A DNA stretch of 55,855 nucleotides from an uncultured Ruminococcus sp. (lineage in GTDB: Bacteria; Bacillota; Clostridia; Lachnospirales; Lachnospiraceae), in the NCBI GenBank assembly GCA_904418845.1, contig CAJFQC010000020.1:1-55855 (forward strand), read 5' to 3'. Shown here piece after piece: positions 24,709-33,071 of the stretch. The translations under genes were made by a program, and so were the position numbers. A model generated the notes under the pieces. That model was not told the origin of the DNA. It was given only the letters and a program-made list of their open reading frames with translations, and did not search any database. The number at the start of each line of letters is the position of its first letter. The first letter of the stretch is position 1.

Positions 24709-25284
24709 TCAGCTTTTTCTTTTTTTCGCTTTACAGATCAACTGCGTCATAGTTCCCATCGGGCAGTAGACACACCAACTGCGGGGCTTGAACAATACCA
24801 TCGTCACAAGGCCGAGAACCGTAGAAGTCAGCATGACGCTGTAGAAGCCAAACGCAAACTGTGCGACACCGGGATGAAACAGCGTCCCATGATAGGACCA
24901 GTGCCAGGGCAGCCTGAAAGTCCAAAGCAGTGTAACCGCCTGTTTGAGATCCTGCACACCGGAAAATACCAGATAAGTGTTCCACAGCATCAGGAAAAAC
25001 ATTGCAAAGAAAAACACAAGAAAGCCGTACCGGAACGCCTTGCCCTTCATCCAGTTCGGAACATCCTTCTTGCGGGATAAACCAAAGCGTCCCCCAAGCA
25101 GACCGAAAAGCTGGCCACGACCGCAGTACCGATTGCAGTAGCCCTTGTTCCCATTAACTATGGAAATGATGAGCGGAATGAAAAAGCACAGCAATCCCAG
25201 CCAGGCAAACAAGATATTAAAAAACCCCAGCAACAGGTACAGCAGCGAGGCAATCCAGAGATAGTCATACCAATGCTTTTTCAT
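24709..25284 (-). CDS. Membrane protein with 4Fe-4S-type cysteine motifs (NapH/NosR-like)
   Basis: A 191-aa membrane protein with about five hydrophobic segments. Two short cysteine loops lie at the membrane interface: GYCNRYCGRGQLFG after helix 2 and WCVYCPMGTMTQ near the C terminus. This pattern is that of the polyferredoxin-type domain in NapH, NosR and related electron-transfer proteins, which pass electrons between a quinol or flavin and a soluble ferredoxin. The start at 25284 overlaps the stop of the ferredoxin gene by four bases (ATGA), so the two are translationally coupled and probably work together. An upstream extension is left out because it merely overlaps that gene. Confidence 0.78.
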   Translation of the reverse strand: MKKHWYDYLWIASLLYLLLGFFNILFAWLGLLCFFIPLIISIVNGNKGYCNRYCGRGQLFGLLGGRFGLSRKKDVPNWMKGKAFRYGFLVFFFAMFFLMLWNTYLVFSGVQDLKQAVTLLWTFRLPWHWSYHGTLFHPGVAQFAFGFYSVMLTSTVLGLVTMVLFKPRSWCVYCPMGTMTQLICKAKKRKS

Positions 25285-25493
25285 GCTTTCACCTCCTCTT
25301 GGATCACAATCACACTGGCAGGACATTCCCTTGCACACTTCCCGCAGCCAACACATTTATCTTGATTGACACGCGCGGCAATTCCATTCACAATCTCAAT
25401 CGCCCCCAGCGGGCACACCTTCACACAACAACCGCAGGCCACGCAGACCGCCTGATCAACAATGGCTCTTCGCCGTTTTCTGACTGGATTCAT
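25281..25493 (-). CDS. 2[4Fe-4S] ferredoxin-type protein
   Basis: A 70-aa small electron carrier with two classic cluster motifs: CVACGCCVKVCPLGAI and CVGCGKCARECPASVI, each CxxCxxCxxxCP. Together they bind two [4Fe-4S] clusters. The N terminus is basic (MNPVRKRRR), which could contact the membrane partner encoded immediately downstream with a four-base overlap. AAGGAGG lies five bases before the ATG. A palindrome resembling a Crp/Fnr-family site lies about 55 bp upstream, suggesting redox control. The pair looks like a membrane-bound electron-transfer unit of unknown acceptor. Confidence 0.9.
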   Translation of the reverse strand: MNPVRKRRRAIVDQAVCVACGCCVKVCPLGAIEIVNGIAARVNQDKCVGCGKCARECPASVIVIQEEVKA

Positions 25494-25526
25494 AAAAACC
25501 TCCTTGATTTCGATGTTATTATCCTA

Positions 25527-25562
25527 CCATAACGATATGGCAATTACCGTGACAAAATCACA
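25527..25562. promoter_or_regulatory. Two palindromes upstream of ferredoxin operon
   Basis: CCATA-ACGA-TATGG (25527-25540) and CGTGA-CAAAA-TCACA (25548-25562) lie 34-69 bp before the start. The second resembles a Crp/Fnr site but with a 5-bp rather than 6-bp centre. Binding by such a factor is inference. Confidence 0.35.
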
Positions 25563-25635
25563 TAACTGTATTTCCGACATTTGCGACGAAAAACCACTGT
25601 GTGTTGGAGACCTTCCACTCGTAAAACAAAGCTAA

Positions 25636-25736
25636 GTGAAAGTATTAAAACATCTCAACGTACTCTTCATGGCACAGGCGGCATAATTGCCGCAATCTAT
25701 GTGGTGGTCACACTGATCGATGCGGTATTTACATAG
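25636..25736 (+). pseudogene. Relic of ECF S component, QueT-like
   Basis: Starting at a GTG, the frame reads KVLKHLNVLFMAQAA then stops. The next frame continues directly as IIAAIYVVVTLIDAVFT and stops at 25734. Joined by a one-base shift they form the first helix of an ECF vitamin-transporter S component, most like the queuosine-precursor type. Nothing intact follows before the terminator at 25844. A minus-strand frame across the same bases (25632-25838, 68 aa) is Cys/His-rich but has no family resemblance, and I do not call it. Confidence 0.35.
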
Positions 25737-25843
25737 ACACTGAGAAATAGGAGTAAATATCTCGTTCCGCTTCCGATCCCGTTCATGATGCCTGATTCCC
25801 TCTAAAAAGACATCACTCACAAAAATATCCCTGAACACAATAC

Positions 25844-25885
25844 AACGCCCGGCAGAGCAGAATGCGCTTTACCGGGCGTTTTCTT
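25844..25885 (+). terminator. Rho-independent terminator
   Basis: AACGCCCGG/CCGGGCGTT stem (25844-25852, 25872-25880) followed by TTTTCTT. It probably once served the plus-strand transporter relic. It also stands between that relic and the convergent 814-aa gene. Confidence 0.75.
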
Positions 25886-25908
25886 ATCTTTCTATAATAT
25901 GATCGTTT

Positions 25909-28353
25909 CTATTTGATATATCCTATGAACACATTTCCGCCTGCCTCTGTCATTTCCTGCATTGTGCTCATACCAACCGTACTTTCTTCCCCTGTATCAG
26001 GATCGATATAGGTGATATCCGTAGTCGTATATCCGGTCAGCAGTACAGCATGATCAGCCGATACAAGCGCGGTTACCGGGCATCCCTGATTAATCACATA
26101 CAGCACCTGTTCCAGCATACAGCCTGTCAAATCGATCTTCTGCGCCTCGTAGGACTGCATATACCGCTCGCACGCTTCCAGAGAAGTTTCCTCCCCTTCT
26201 CTCGCAAAAGCCGAAGCATCTATAAAATAGGACAGATCACGGTTCCCTCTTTCCCATACATAGATCTGATCTGAGGATACCACGACTCCTGATATTTCCT
26301 CTGCTGCCCGCACAGCATCGCCCGCGCGGTCATACATCCCGGCAAAGCCTCCCATACCATACACATAGAATCGCGTCTCCTCGCTGTCTTTGTCAAGCGT
26401 GAGCTGGAGCGTCTTACCCTCCGCCGCAAAGCCTGCTTTTTCCACTCCAGGTTCTAAGTCCCGCACCCCATCGGACAGTGTAAGTCGTATCTGCCTTCCC
26501 ATTACATCGGTACTGTAGAACTCCGCCGTCACTTTTGTTTCTTTTCGCTCCGTATTGTTGGTAATATATTCCTGAGACGTGCTCTGATAACGATTCCCAG
26601 ACTTTTCAACCCGGTTCAAGGTCAGCAGATTATCCTCAATCAAAATGTCCGTCGTATACAGTCCCTGATCCGTAAATGAATAACTTGCTTCCACCTTATT
26701 TTGGGAATTACGGATCTCCACCTCGTACATGGGCTCGATCTTTTTGCCGGAAACATCCTGTCCTTTATCCTCCGACTTAATCTTCCCATAGATAAAGTCC
26801 CCGCTTATAAATCCCAGCGGACGCACGTCTTCTCCGTCTTTCGCCGCCACAGTATATCCTTCTCCGCTCTCCAGATCCATCACCTGTATCTCCGCCGCGT
26901 CTTTCTCTTCTCCTGCGGTCCTATATGCCAGCATACCCCCATCCTCCGACAGAACATAGTCTTTCTCTTCCATGTCTTTCGCAAGGACAGTCTGCTTATC
27001 ATCTGCCACATTGATCTCATACAGTGTTCCATCGACAAGAGTATAGAGAATATCCCTGCTTTGGGCATAATACACCATCTGCGCGAATGTTTCCGTCGTT
27101 ATGGCAGGAGCGCTCGTACTGGAGATAAATGCCTTCTCCGTAACAAGGGTCTCTGCCTTGTCGAAATAATAAACCCCGACGCCGGATTCACCCTCATGAG
27201 TTCCCCTGTTCATATAGCCGCACACGATAAAGGAGACATTCCCCTCGTTATCCACCCCCGTAATACGTACGGTGTGGCTGCCATTTCTGCTGCGCACATC
27301 CGAGCCCTCTTGATCTGCAAAACTGAATATCTGTGTAAACTCAGAAGCCTCTGTATCGTAAAGCCAGAGATCACGCTCCTGGACAAACGCGACCATTGTC
27401 TCGTCCTGATCTGTTTCATACTGTATATCCCCGGAAGCAATCCCTAAAACAATGCCGCTCTGACTCAGCGATTGATCGTTTCCCGTAAATACCTTCTCCA
27501 TATCCCTGTTATAATCCAGAAGATAGATCGTCCCCTTCACTGAACGCACGCGGAAAAACTCGCGGACATTATAAACGCCGCTTTCTCCGTTTTCGTCTTT
27601 GCAGACAGTCTGATATTTTGCCAGAAGAGAGGTGTATACCGAATTGCTCTCCTGTATATCCCACTCCACATCGCCGATTACCTGCGGCGAGAGAGCTCCC
27701 CACAGGATATGGGTGATATCCGAGTGGATATTTACCGTTTGGTATGTCGTATTGTCACTTGCCTCCCCAGGCTCAAGGTAACGCTCAAGACCGGCCGACT
27801 TATCCTGCGCCAACGCTTTTGTATGAAAGTCCTGTGCAAAGGAAAAGCACTCTGAGACAACCAGTTCCTCCGGCAGGATAATCCTCGTATAATAGTTGAC
27901 AGCTTCCCCGCCTTCCATATCAAGAATAACCTTGAGCACCCCCTCTTGCAGCGCACCCGGCAGTGCCTTCCCCAGATCCAGAACCACGGCATCGCCATTC
28001 TCCGGAACCTCTTCTTTTCCTTCCATGTACGTTTCCTTCCCGTCCAGAGAGGAAACCTCATAGCGGATGTCCCGGACCTGCCCGGCATCTCCTTCAATGT
28101 TCATGGAAAGAGAACCATTCTGCTCCAGAGGCGTGATCGTATCACGCATTGTCGTGATATCCATATCCCTCACATAACCGCACAGTGGGTTCACTGTCTG
28201 ATCCCCTAAAAGAAATGATATCCTCGGAAGCGATGGCGCCCCCATATCTACGATCTTATCATCTGTTCCTCTATTTATCACAAGACTGCCGACCACAAGC
28301 GCTGTAAAAAATACAACGGTCAGCACTCCTATCTTGATAAGCCGTCTCTTCAT
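25909..28353 (-). CDS. Membrane-anchored extracellular protein, beta-propeller-like core and C39-like C terminus
   Basis: An 814-aa protein of unknown function. Residues 7-28 are a single N-terminal membrane anchor (IGVLTVVFFTALVVGSLVI); the rest should be outside the cell. Residues about 270-640 contain repeated short beta units with aromatic/acidic patterns (TMVAFVQERDLWLYDTEAS; MLAYRTAGEEKDAAEIQVMD), resembling a beta-propeller. The last 80 residues (CMLEQVLYVINQGCPVTAL, then ADHAVLLTGY and TYIDPDTGE) look like a peptidase C39/papain-like fold: His and Asp are in place but the usual early Cys is uncertain, so activity is doubtful. It is followed at 29 bp by the SAM methyltransferase gene's neighbour strand start, and precedes nothing on its own side. 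I do not recognise a named family. Confidence 0.8.
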   Translation of the reverse strand: MKRRLIKIGVLTVVFFTALVVGSLVINRGTDDKIVDMGAPSLPRISFLLGDQTVNPLCGYVRDMDITTMRDTITPLEQNGSLSMNIEGDAGQVRDIRYEVSSLDGKETYMEGKEEVPENGDAVVLDLGKALPGALQEGVLKVILDMEGGEAVNYYTRIILPEELVVSECFSFAQDFHTKALAQDKSAGLERYLEPGEASDNTTYQTVNIHSDITHILWGALSPQVIGDVEWDIQESNSVYTSLLAKYQTVCKDENGESGVYNVREFFRVRSVKGTIYLLDYNRDMEKVFTGNDQSLSQSGIVLGIASGDIQYETDQDETMVAFVQERDLWLYDTEASEFTQIFSFADQEGSDVRSRNGSHTVRITGVDNEGNVSFIVCGYMNRGTHEGESGVGVYYFDKAETLVTEKAFISSTSAPAITTETFAQMVYYAQSRDILYTLVDGTLYEINVADDKQTVLAKDMEEKDYVLSEDGGMLAYRTAGEEKDAAEIQVMDLESGEGYTVAAKDGEDVRPLGFISGDFIYGKIKSEDKGQDVSGKKIEPMYEVEIRNSQNKVEASYSFTDQGLYTTDILIEDNLLTLNRVEKSGNRYQSTSQEYITNNTERKETKVTAEFYSTDVMGRQIRLTLSDGVRDLEPGVEKAGFAAEGKTLQLTLDKDSEETRFYVYGMGGFAGMYDRAGDAVRAAEEISGVVVSSDQIYVWERGNRDLSYFIDASAFAREGEETSLEACERYMQSYEAQKIDLTGCMLEQVLYVINQGCPVTALVSADHAVLLTGYTTTDITYIDPDTGEESTVGMSTMQEMTEAGGNVFIGYIK

Positions 28354-28381
28354 CCTGATCTGTTCTCCCCTTTATCTTTCT

Positions 28382-29569
28382 TTAAATAAGTTCCGTCCGT
28401 GGATCCCCCTCGCCGGATGGGACTGCTTTCATGCAGCGTCCCAGCGTCGGCATTACTCCCAGGAACTGTTCGCATTTTCTGATCTCTCCCAGTACTCTTT
28501 CGTCTTTTTTCCCTTTCTTTATCGCACGCAGCAAAATGTTTTTCGGCGTATGCTCCATATCTATGAATTCCAGAACCTGCGTCTCATATCCCACGCTTTC
28601 CAGATATTTGGCGCGGAGCCCATCTGTAACCAGCGCGGCGAAACGCTCTTTTAAAAGTCCGTAATCCATAACCGGAGCAAGATATTCCGTGCCCGCTGTC
28701 ATCTGACCGTTCAGCTCATGCTGACAGCACGGGACAGACAAAATGACTTTCGCATCCCATCCGACCGCTTTTGCCAGTGCGTAGTCCGTCGCTGTATCAC
28801 AGGCATGCAGAGTGACAACCATATCCACCTGTTCCACACCGTCATAGTCCGCAATATCCGATTTTAAAAAGGTCAGCTTATCATAGCCGTACTTTTCTGC
28901 CAAAGAAGCACAATGTGCGATCACTTCTCCTTTCAGATCCAGCCCGATAATACGTATATCATATCCTTTGAGTTCATGAAGATAATAATACATGGCAAAG
29001 GTAAGGTAAGATTTTCCACATCCAAAGTCAATGATCGTAAGCTCCCTGCCCTTATCAAGCTGCGAAAGGATATCCTCAATAAATTCCAGAAAACGGTTGA
29101 TCTGCCGGAACTTATCTGCTTTTGTCCGCACAATCTTCCCGTCCCCTGTCATCACGCCTAAGTCTCTCAAAAACGGAACCGGAGTTCCCTCTTCAATGAT
29201 ATAGCGCTTCTTCCTGTCATGCGAATGATCCACCGGACAGACCTGCTGTGTTCGTCTTTTCCTCTTGACCGTCGCCTTTCCTTTCTTGCTGATCAGAACG
29301 GAAGCCGTCTCCCTCACAGTCTCCGCCTGTAGCTGCCGGAAATCCGCCATGTACGAAAGAATCCTCTCTCTCGCCTCGTCTGCTCCCAGATTCTCATGGA
29401 ACACCTGCGTCTTTGTAAAAGATTCCAGCTGGAAGAAAAGTGTTCCCCTCTTCTCTACAGGGCGCACTTTCACCTTTAGGATGCCCTCTTTATTTTTAGG
29501 ACCGCTCATAACCACACGAATAAGTCCTTTATTTAAAATGTCTGTCAATAATATTGAAATTTCTTCCAT
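28382..29569 (-). CDS. Class I SAM-dependent methyltransferase (Methyltransf_32-like)
   Basis: A 395-aa cytosolic protein. The Rossmann SAM-binding motif I is IIDFGCGKSYLTFAMYY at about residue 200; IIGLDLKGEVIAHC is motif II and VTLHACDTATDYAL the acidic/aromatic motif. VPCCQHELNG is the conserved Cys-Cys-Gln-His segment of the Methyltransf_32/GSTCD-like group, some of which modify RNA. The N-terminal 150 residues (KVRPVEKRGTLFFQLESF) are a separate basic region, possibly RNA-binding. The substrate is unknown. The gene lies 28 bp upstream of the 814-aa protein gene and 16 bp downstream of the NYN gene on the same strand, so phosphoesterase, NYN, methyltransferase and the 814-aa protein may be one transcript. 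Confidence 0.82.
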   Translation of the reverse strand: MEEISILLTDILNKGLIRVVMSGPKNKEGILKVKVRPVEKRGTLFFQLESFTKTQVFHENLGADEARERILSYMADFRQLQAETVRETASVLISKKGKATVKRKRRTQQVCPVDHSHDRKKRYIIEEGTPVPFLRDLGVMTGDGKIVRTKADKFRQINRFLEFIEDILSQLDKGRELTIIDFGCGKSYLTFAMYYYLHELKGYDIRIIGLDLKGEVIAHCASLAEKYGYDKLTFLKSDIADYDGVEQVDMVVTLHACDTATDYALAKAVGWDAKVILSVPCCQHELNGQMTAGTEYLAPVMDYGLLKERFAALVTDGLRAKYLESVGYETQVLEFIDMEHTPKNILLRAIKKGKKDERVLGEIRKCEQFLGVMPTLGRCMKAVPSGEGDPRTELI

Positions 29570-29585
29570 AAATCTCTTTCGCCTT

Positions 29586-30557
29586 CTACTCGCTCTTCAT
29601 ATACACAGCTCTTGTTCTCTCGCCGTCCTCTACGATCTCCACATTCGGGAAACTCTCGATGTACTGTTTAAACTGCGAATAACCGTAATCCCTGACTTTA
29701 AAATCCCCGAATCGCATACGGATACGGTTTCCAAGCGATCCTAACGAGATGCCGTATCTTCCGTTGCTCTGTATCTGTCTCAGGATATATTCCTCGATAC
29801 GTTCCTTTTTACTCTTATCCTCGTAGAGAGCAACGGATACCTTCGTCCCCTCCTGGATAAGCTTCAGTTTAGGAAGCGTCTCCAGAAACTTTGACAGCAG
29901 ACTGTAACCATACTGCCTCACATCGAAATCAGGATACAGCTTAACAAGACGGCTTCCCACCTCGCCAAGTCCGGTCTCCCTGTCGTTGTTCTGATTCTCC
30001 GTGATAATCTTAACCACTGCTTCCTCGATTTTCTCCTTGGATACAGCATTTACTTTCTTCTGCTGTTTTCCGTGATTCTGAGGCGCTGTATTCTTCTCTT
30101 CCTTCTCATCCTTATCCATGGTGCTGTCCTCAAGAAGAATCTCTAAAACCGTGAAAATGTCACATGCTTTTCGGAACGGGGAAGGCGTCTTGTCCTCTCC
30201 CATTCCGATGACCGTCTTTCCGCTCTCTCTTAAACGGCTTGCCAGCTTCGTAAAATCACTGTCGCTGGATACAAGGCAGAAACCCTCCAGCTCACTTGTG
30301 TAGAGCATATCCATCGCATCGATGATCATAGCGGAATCTGTAGCGTTCTTTCCATGTGTATAGCTGAACTGCTGGATCGGTGTGATGGAGTTCTGCAACA
30401 GCTCCTCCTTCCAGCTTGCGTTGTTGGTCTTTGTCCAGTCCCCGTAGATCCTTTTATACGTTACATTTCCGTACTTGGACAGCTCGTCCAATATAGGCTT
30501 GATGTATTTTGCGGATACATTGTCCGCGTCGATCAGAAGTGCGAATCTGTCGTCCAT
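29586..30557 (-). CDS. NYN-domain RNase-like protein with two LOTUS domains
   Basis: A 323-aa protein. Residues 1-145 are a NYN (PIN-fold) nuclease domain: LIDADNVS, YGDWTK, ATDSAMIIDAMDML and VSSDSDFTKLASRL, with the acidic metal-binding Asp residues in place. After a Lys/Glu linker come two LOTUS/OST-HTH repeats: residues about 177-245 (GEVGSRLVKLYPDFDVRQYG) and 252-320 (SLGNRIRMRFGDFKVRDYG), each with the typical FDVRxYGY core. NYN-LOTUS proteins are thought to bind RNA, including G-quadruplexes, and to cleave it; the bacterial role is not well known. Its start lies inside the end of the phosphoesterase gene (25-bp overlap), so the two are coupled. Confidence 0.9.
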   Translation of the reverse strand: MDDRFALLIDADNVSAKYIKPILDELSKYGNVTYKRIYGDWTKTNNASWKEELLQNSITPIQQFSYTHGKNATDSAMIIDAMDMLYTSELEGFCLVSSDSDFTKLASRLRESGKTVIGMGEDKTPSPFRKACDIFTVLEILLEDSTMDKDEKEEKNTAPQNHGKQQKKVNAVSKEKIEEAVVKIITENQNNDRETGLGEVGSRLVKLYPDFDVRQYGYSLLSKFLETLPKLKLIQEGTKVSVALYEDKSKKERIEEYILRQIQSNGRYGISLGSLGNRIRMRFGDFKVRDYGYSQFKQYIESFPNVEIVEDGERTRAVYMKSE

Positions 30558-31120
30558 GTCATATATTCCTCCCCCTCAAGATTTTTCCATGCAAATCTTC
30601 CGTCCTCAAAGACCATATAGCTGTGCGCCGATCCTTCTTTTGGAATGGAGACTGATCCCGGATTCAGATATTGGTACTTCCTGCCGTCAAAACACAATAT
30701 GTCCTCACTCGCCGGGATGTGAGTATGCCCGTTCAACAGGATATCCCCATTTTTAAAAGGCGGCAGATTATAAGTGTTATATACATGTCCATGAGTAGCA
30801 AACACCGTAACCGTATCCTTTCTGTTTCCGCAGGGCAGTTCCAGCAGACAATACTCTGCCATAATGGGAAATTCCAGTACCATCTGGTCCACCTCTGTGT
30901 CACAGTTGCCCCGCACACAGAGCAATTCCGTCTTTATTTCATTGAGCATGCCGACCACTTCCTTCGGAGCGTACCCTTCCGGGAGATCGTTGCGAGGGCC
31001 GTGATAAAGGATATCCCCCAGCAGGATAAGGCGGTCCGCCCCTTCCCGGTCATATGCCTCCAGCATACGGGAGCAGTACAGCGCAGAGCCGTGGATATCC
31101 GATGCGATCATCAGTTTCAT
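30533..31120 (-). CDS. YfcE-type metallophosphoesterase
   Basis: A 195-aa two-metal phosphodiesterase. Metal ligands are visible in order: SDIHG, LGDILYHG, RGNCDTEV, ATHGH and NGHTHIP, the complete calcineurin-like set. The pattern matches the YfcE/MJ0936 subfamily, whose members hydrolyse model phosphodiesters and whose natural substrate is uncertain. Its 3' end overlaps the NYN-LOTUS gene by 25 bp, linking two nucleic-acid-related enzymes. GGAGGATC precedes the ATG. Confidence 0.92.
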   Translation of the reverse strand: MKLMIASDIHGSALYCSRMLEAYDREGADRLILLGDILYHGPRNDLPEGYAPKEVVGMLNEIKTELLCVRGNCDTEVDQMVLEFPIMAEYCLLELPCGNRKDTVTVFATHGHVYNTYNLPPFKNGDILLNGHTHIPASEDILCFDGRKYQYLNPGSVSIPKEGSAHSYMVFEDGRFAWKNLEGEEYMTWTTDSHF

Positions 31121-31232
31121 ATATGTGATCCTCCTTAGTCTTTTCTAATTATATCTTCCATGCAAAAACACGTCAACAACGAGAAACGGAAAAGCTCCTT
31201 ATGAAAAAAACGAAAAGTATCTGCAAAGGAAA

Positions 31233-31265
31233 AGAACTGCCACACTGATTATGAATGACAGTTCT
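31233..31265 (-). terminator. Terminator of treBC operon
   Basis: An imperfect 10-bp stem (31233-31242 with 31256-31265) is followed on the minus strand by TTTTCCTTT. It lies about 70 bp after the treC stop. Confidence 0.65.
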
Positions 31266-31332
31266 CCCTGCATTTTCAATTATATCAAAAATATTGACCT
31301 CGGTTTGAAAATGACCATATATCATCTATACG

Positions 31333-32997
31333 CTATTTATACCACACAACCACCTCGTACGGTTTCAGTGTGACCGCACTGTTTTCCTGCGCAGCCGTAT
31401 CGGCATAGTTCCCGAGCACGCGCTCGTATCCGGTCACGTCCGGCGCGCCCTTCCACTCACACTCTCTGCCATAAAAGTTTGCCGCCACGATCAGCTCATG
31501 ACCTTCATAAGTCCTGCGGTAAGCGAACACAGACGGATCACGCTGAGTCAGGGGCTCGATATCGCCGTAAGCGATCACGTCCAATTCCTTTCTCATAGCG
31601 ATCAGCTTCTGATAATAATGGAAAATCGAATCCTCCTCCTTTAACTGGGCCGCCGCATTCACCTTTGTATGGTTTCCGTTCACTGCGATCCACGGCTCTT
31701 TGCTGTCCTCTGCGGAAAATCCCGCGCACTTCGTATCATCCCACTGCATCGGCGTACGTCCGTTATCACGGGAATGGATCTGGATGATACGCAGGGCGTC
31801 GGAGGCGCTCAGTCCCTTGTCCTGAAGGATCCGATAGTGGTTTAAGCTCTCCACATCGCGGAACTGGCTGATATCGGTAAAGTCCGTATTCATCATGCCG
31901 ATCTCCTCGCCCTGGTATACATACGGCGTGCCACGCAGACAATGGATGATCGTACCGAGCATCTTCGCGGACTCTTTCCAATATTTTTCTTCATCTCCAA
32001 AACGCGATACCACGCGCGGCTGGTCATGATTGCACCAGAATACCGCATTCCATGCATTGTGCTCCGCCATCTTTGTCTGCCACTCGAAAATAATATCTTT
32101 TAATTTCTGGAAATCAGCCGGCACAAGCACCCATTTCTCATTTCCCATAAAATCTACCTTCAGATGGTGGAAACTGAATACCATGGACAGCTCGTTCGTG
32201 TCGCGCCCCGCGTACCGGAAACAGTTCTCGATAGATGTGCTGGACATCTCTCCCACAGTCACGATCTGCCGGTCAGTTCCAAATGTCATCTCATTGAGTT
32301 CTTTTAGATATTTATGGATGTTCGGACCGTCCGTGTAATACCTGCGTCCGTCGCCCGTCAGATCATCCTCAAACGTACTCTTGCTGATCAGATTTACCAC
32401 GTCAAAGCGGAATCCCTTTACACCTTTTTCCATCCAGAAGCGCACGATCTTCTGTATCTCTTTTCTTACGTTTTCATTGTCCCAGTTTAAGTCCGCCTGG
32501 GTCACGTCAAAGAGATGCAGATAATACTCGTCGAACTTCTCAACATACTCCCAGGCGGTTCCGCCGAACTTGCTCTCCCAGTTTGTCGGCGCGCTTCCGT
32601 CCGGCTTTCCTTTGCGGAAAAAGAAAAAATCCTTATAATACTCGTCTCCCTCCATTGCTTTTCTGAACCACTCATGGCGGGTGGATACATGATTAAACAC
32701 CATATCGAACATCAGTCCAATGCCTCTTTTCTCTGCTTCGGCAATCAGTTCTTCTACATCAGCCATAGTCCCGTAACGAGGATCGATGTTGTAATAATCT
32801 TCCACATCATACCCGTTGTCATTCTGCGGGGATACAAAGAACGGAGTAGACCAGATATAATCTGCGCCCAGTTCTTTTATATAATCCAGTTTGCCGATCA
32901 CGCCTCTTATATCTCCAAGTCCGTCCTTATTCGAATCACAAAATGACTTAGGATAGATCTGATATATTACACTCTTTCTAAAATCTTTGTCTGCCAT
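31333..32997 (-). CDS. treC: Alpha,alpha-phosphotrehalase (GH13)
   Basis: A 554-aa cytosolic glycosidase that splits trehalose 6-phosphate into glucose and glucose 6-phosphate. Conserved GH13 regions: GLGDIRGVIGKLDYIKELG, DMVFNHVS, catalytic nucleophile in GFRFDVVN, acid/base Glu in TVGEMSS and transition-state Asp in CNHDQPR. Length and the C-terminal beta domain are normal. Oligo-1,6-glucosidases look alike; the trehalose assignment comes from treB 74 bp upstream and the divergent treR. It is the second gene of the operon. Confidence 0.93.
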   Translation of the reverse strand: MADKDFRKSVIYQIYPKSFCDSNKDGLGDIRGVIGKLDYIKELGADYIWSTPFFVSPQNDNGYDVEDYYNIDPRYGTMADVEELIAEAEKRGIGLMFDMVFNHVSTRHEWFRKAMEGDEYYKDFFFFRKGKPDGSAPTNWESKFGGTAWEYVEKFDEYYLHLFDVTQADLNWDNENVRKEIQKIVRFWMEKGVKGFRFDVVNLISKSTFEDDLTGDGRRYYTDGPNIHKYLKELNEMTFGTDRQIVTVGEMSSTSIENCFRYAGRDTNELSMVFSFHHLKVDFMGNEKWVLVPADFQKLKDIIFEWQTKMAEHNAWNAVFWCNHDQPRVVSRFGDEEKYWKESAKMLGTIIHCLRGTPYVYQGEEIGMMNTDFTDISQFRDVESLNHYRILQDKGLSASDALRIIQIHSRDNGRTPMQWDDTKCAGFSAEDSKEPWIAVNGNHTKVNAAAQLKEEDSIFHYYQKLIAMRKELDVIAYGDIEPLTQRDPSVFAYRRTYEGHELIVAANFYGRECEWKGAPDVTGYERVLGNYADTAAQENSAVTLKPYEVVVWYK

Positions 32998-33023
32998 CTT
33001 ATACTACCTGCCCTTCTATAACA

Positions 33024-33047
33024 GGCGGCTCCCGAAAAAGAACCGCC
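33024..33047 (-). other. Intercistronic hairpin between treB and treC
   Basis: An 8-bp stem (33040-33047 with 33024-33031) that pairs fully only in the minus-strand transcript, through one U-G pair. With no strong U run after it, it more likely affects mRNA processing or partial termination than full termination. Confidence 0.45.
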
Positions 33048-33071
33048 CTGCCATGATAAACCTTTTTCAAA

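Noticed and set aside
25604-25640. preQ1 riboswitch before the QueT-like relic
   Set aside because: A tail like TAAAACAAAGCTAAG is present but the conserved core hairpin and loop of preQ1-I are not.
25632-25838. 68-aa minus-strand Cys/His-rich gene
   Set aside because: No family likeness, no good RBS, and it lies opposite the transporter relic and next to its terminator.
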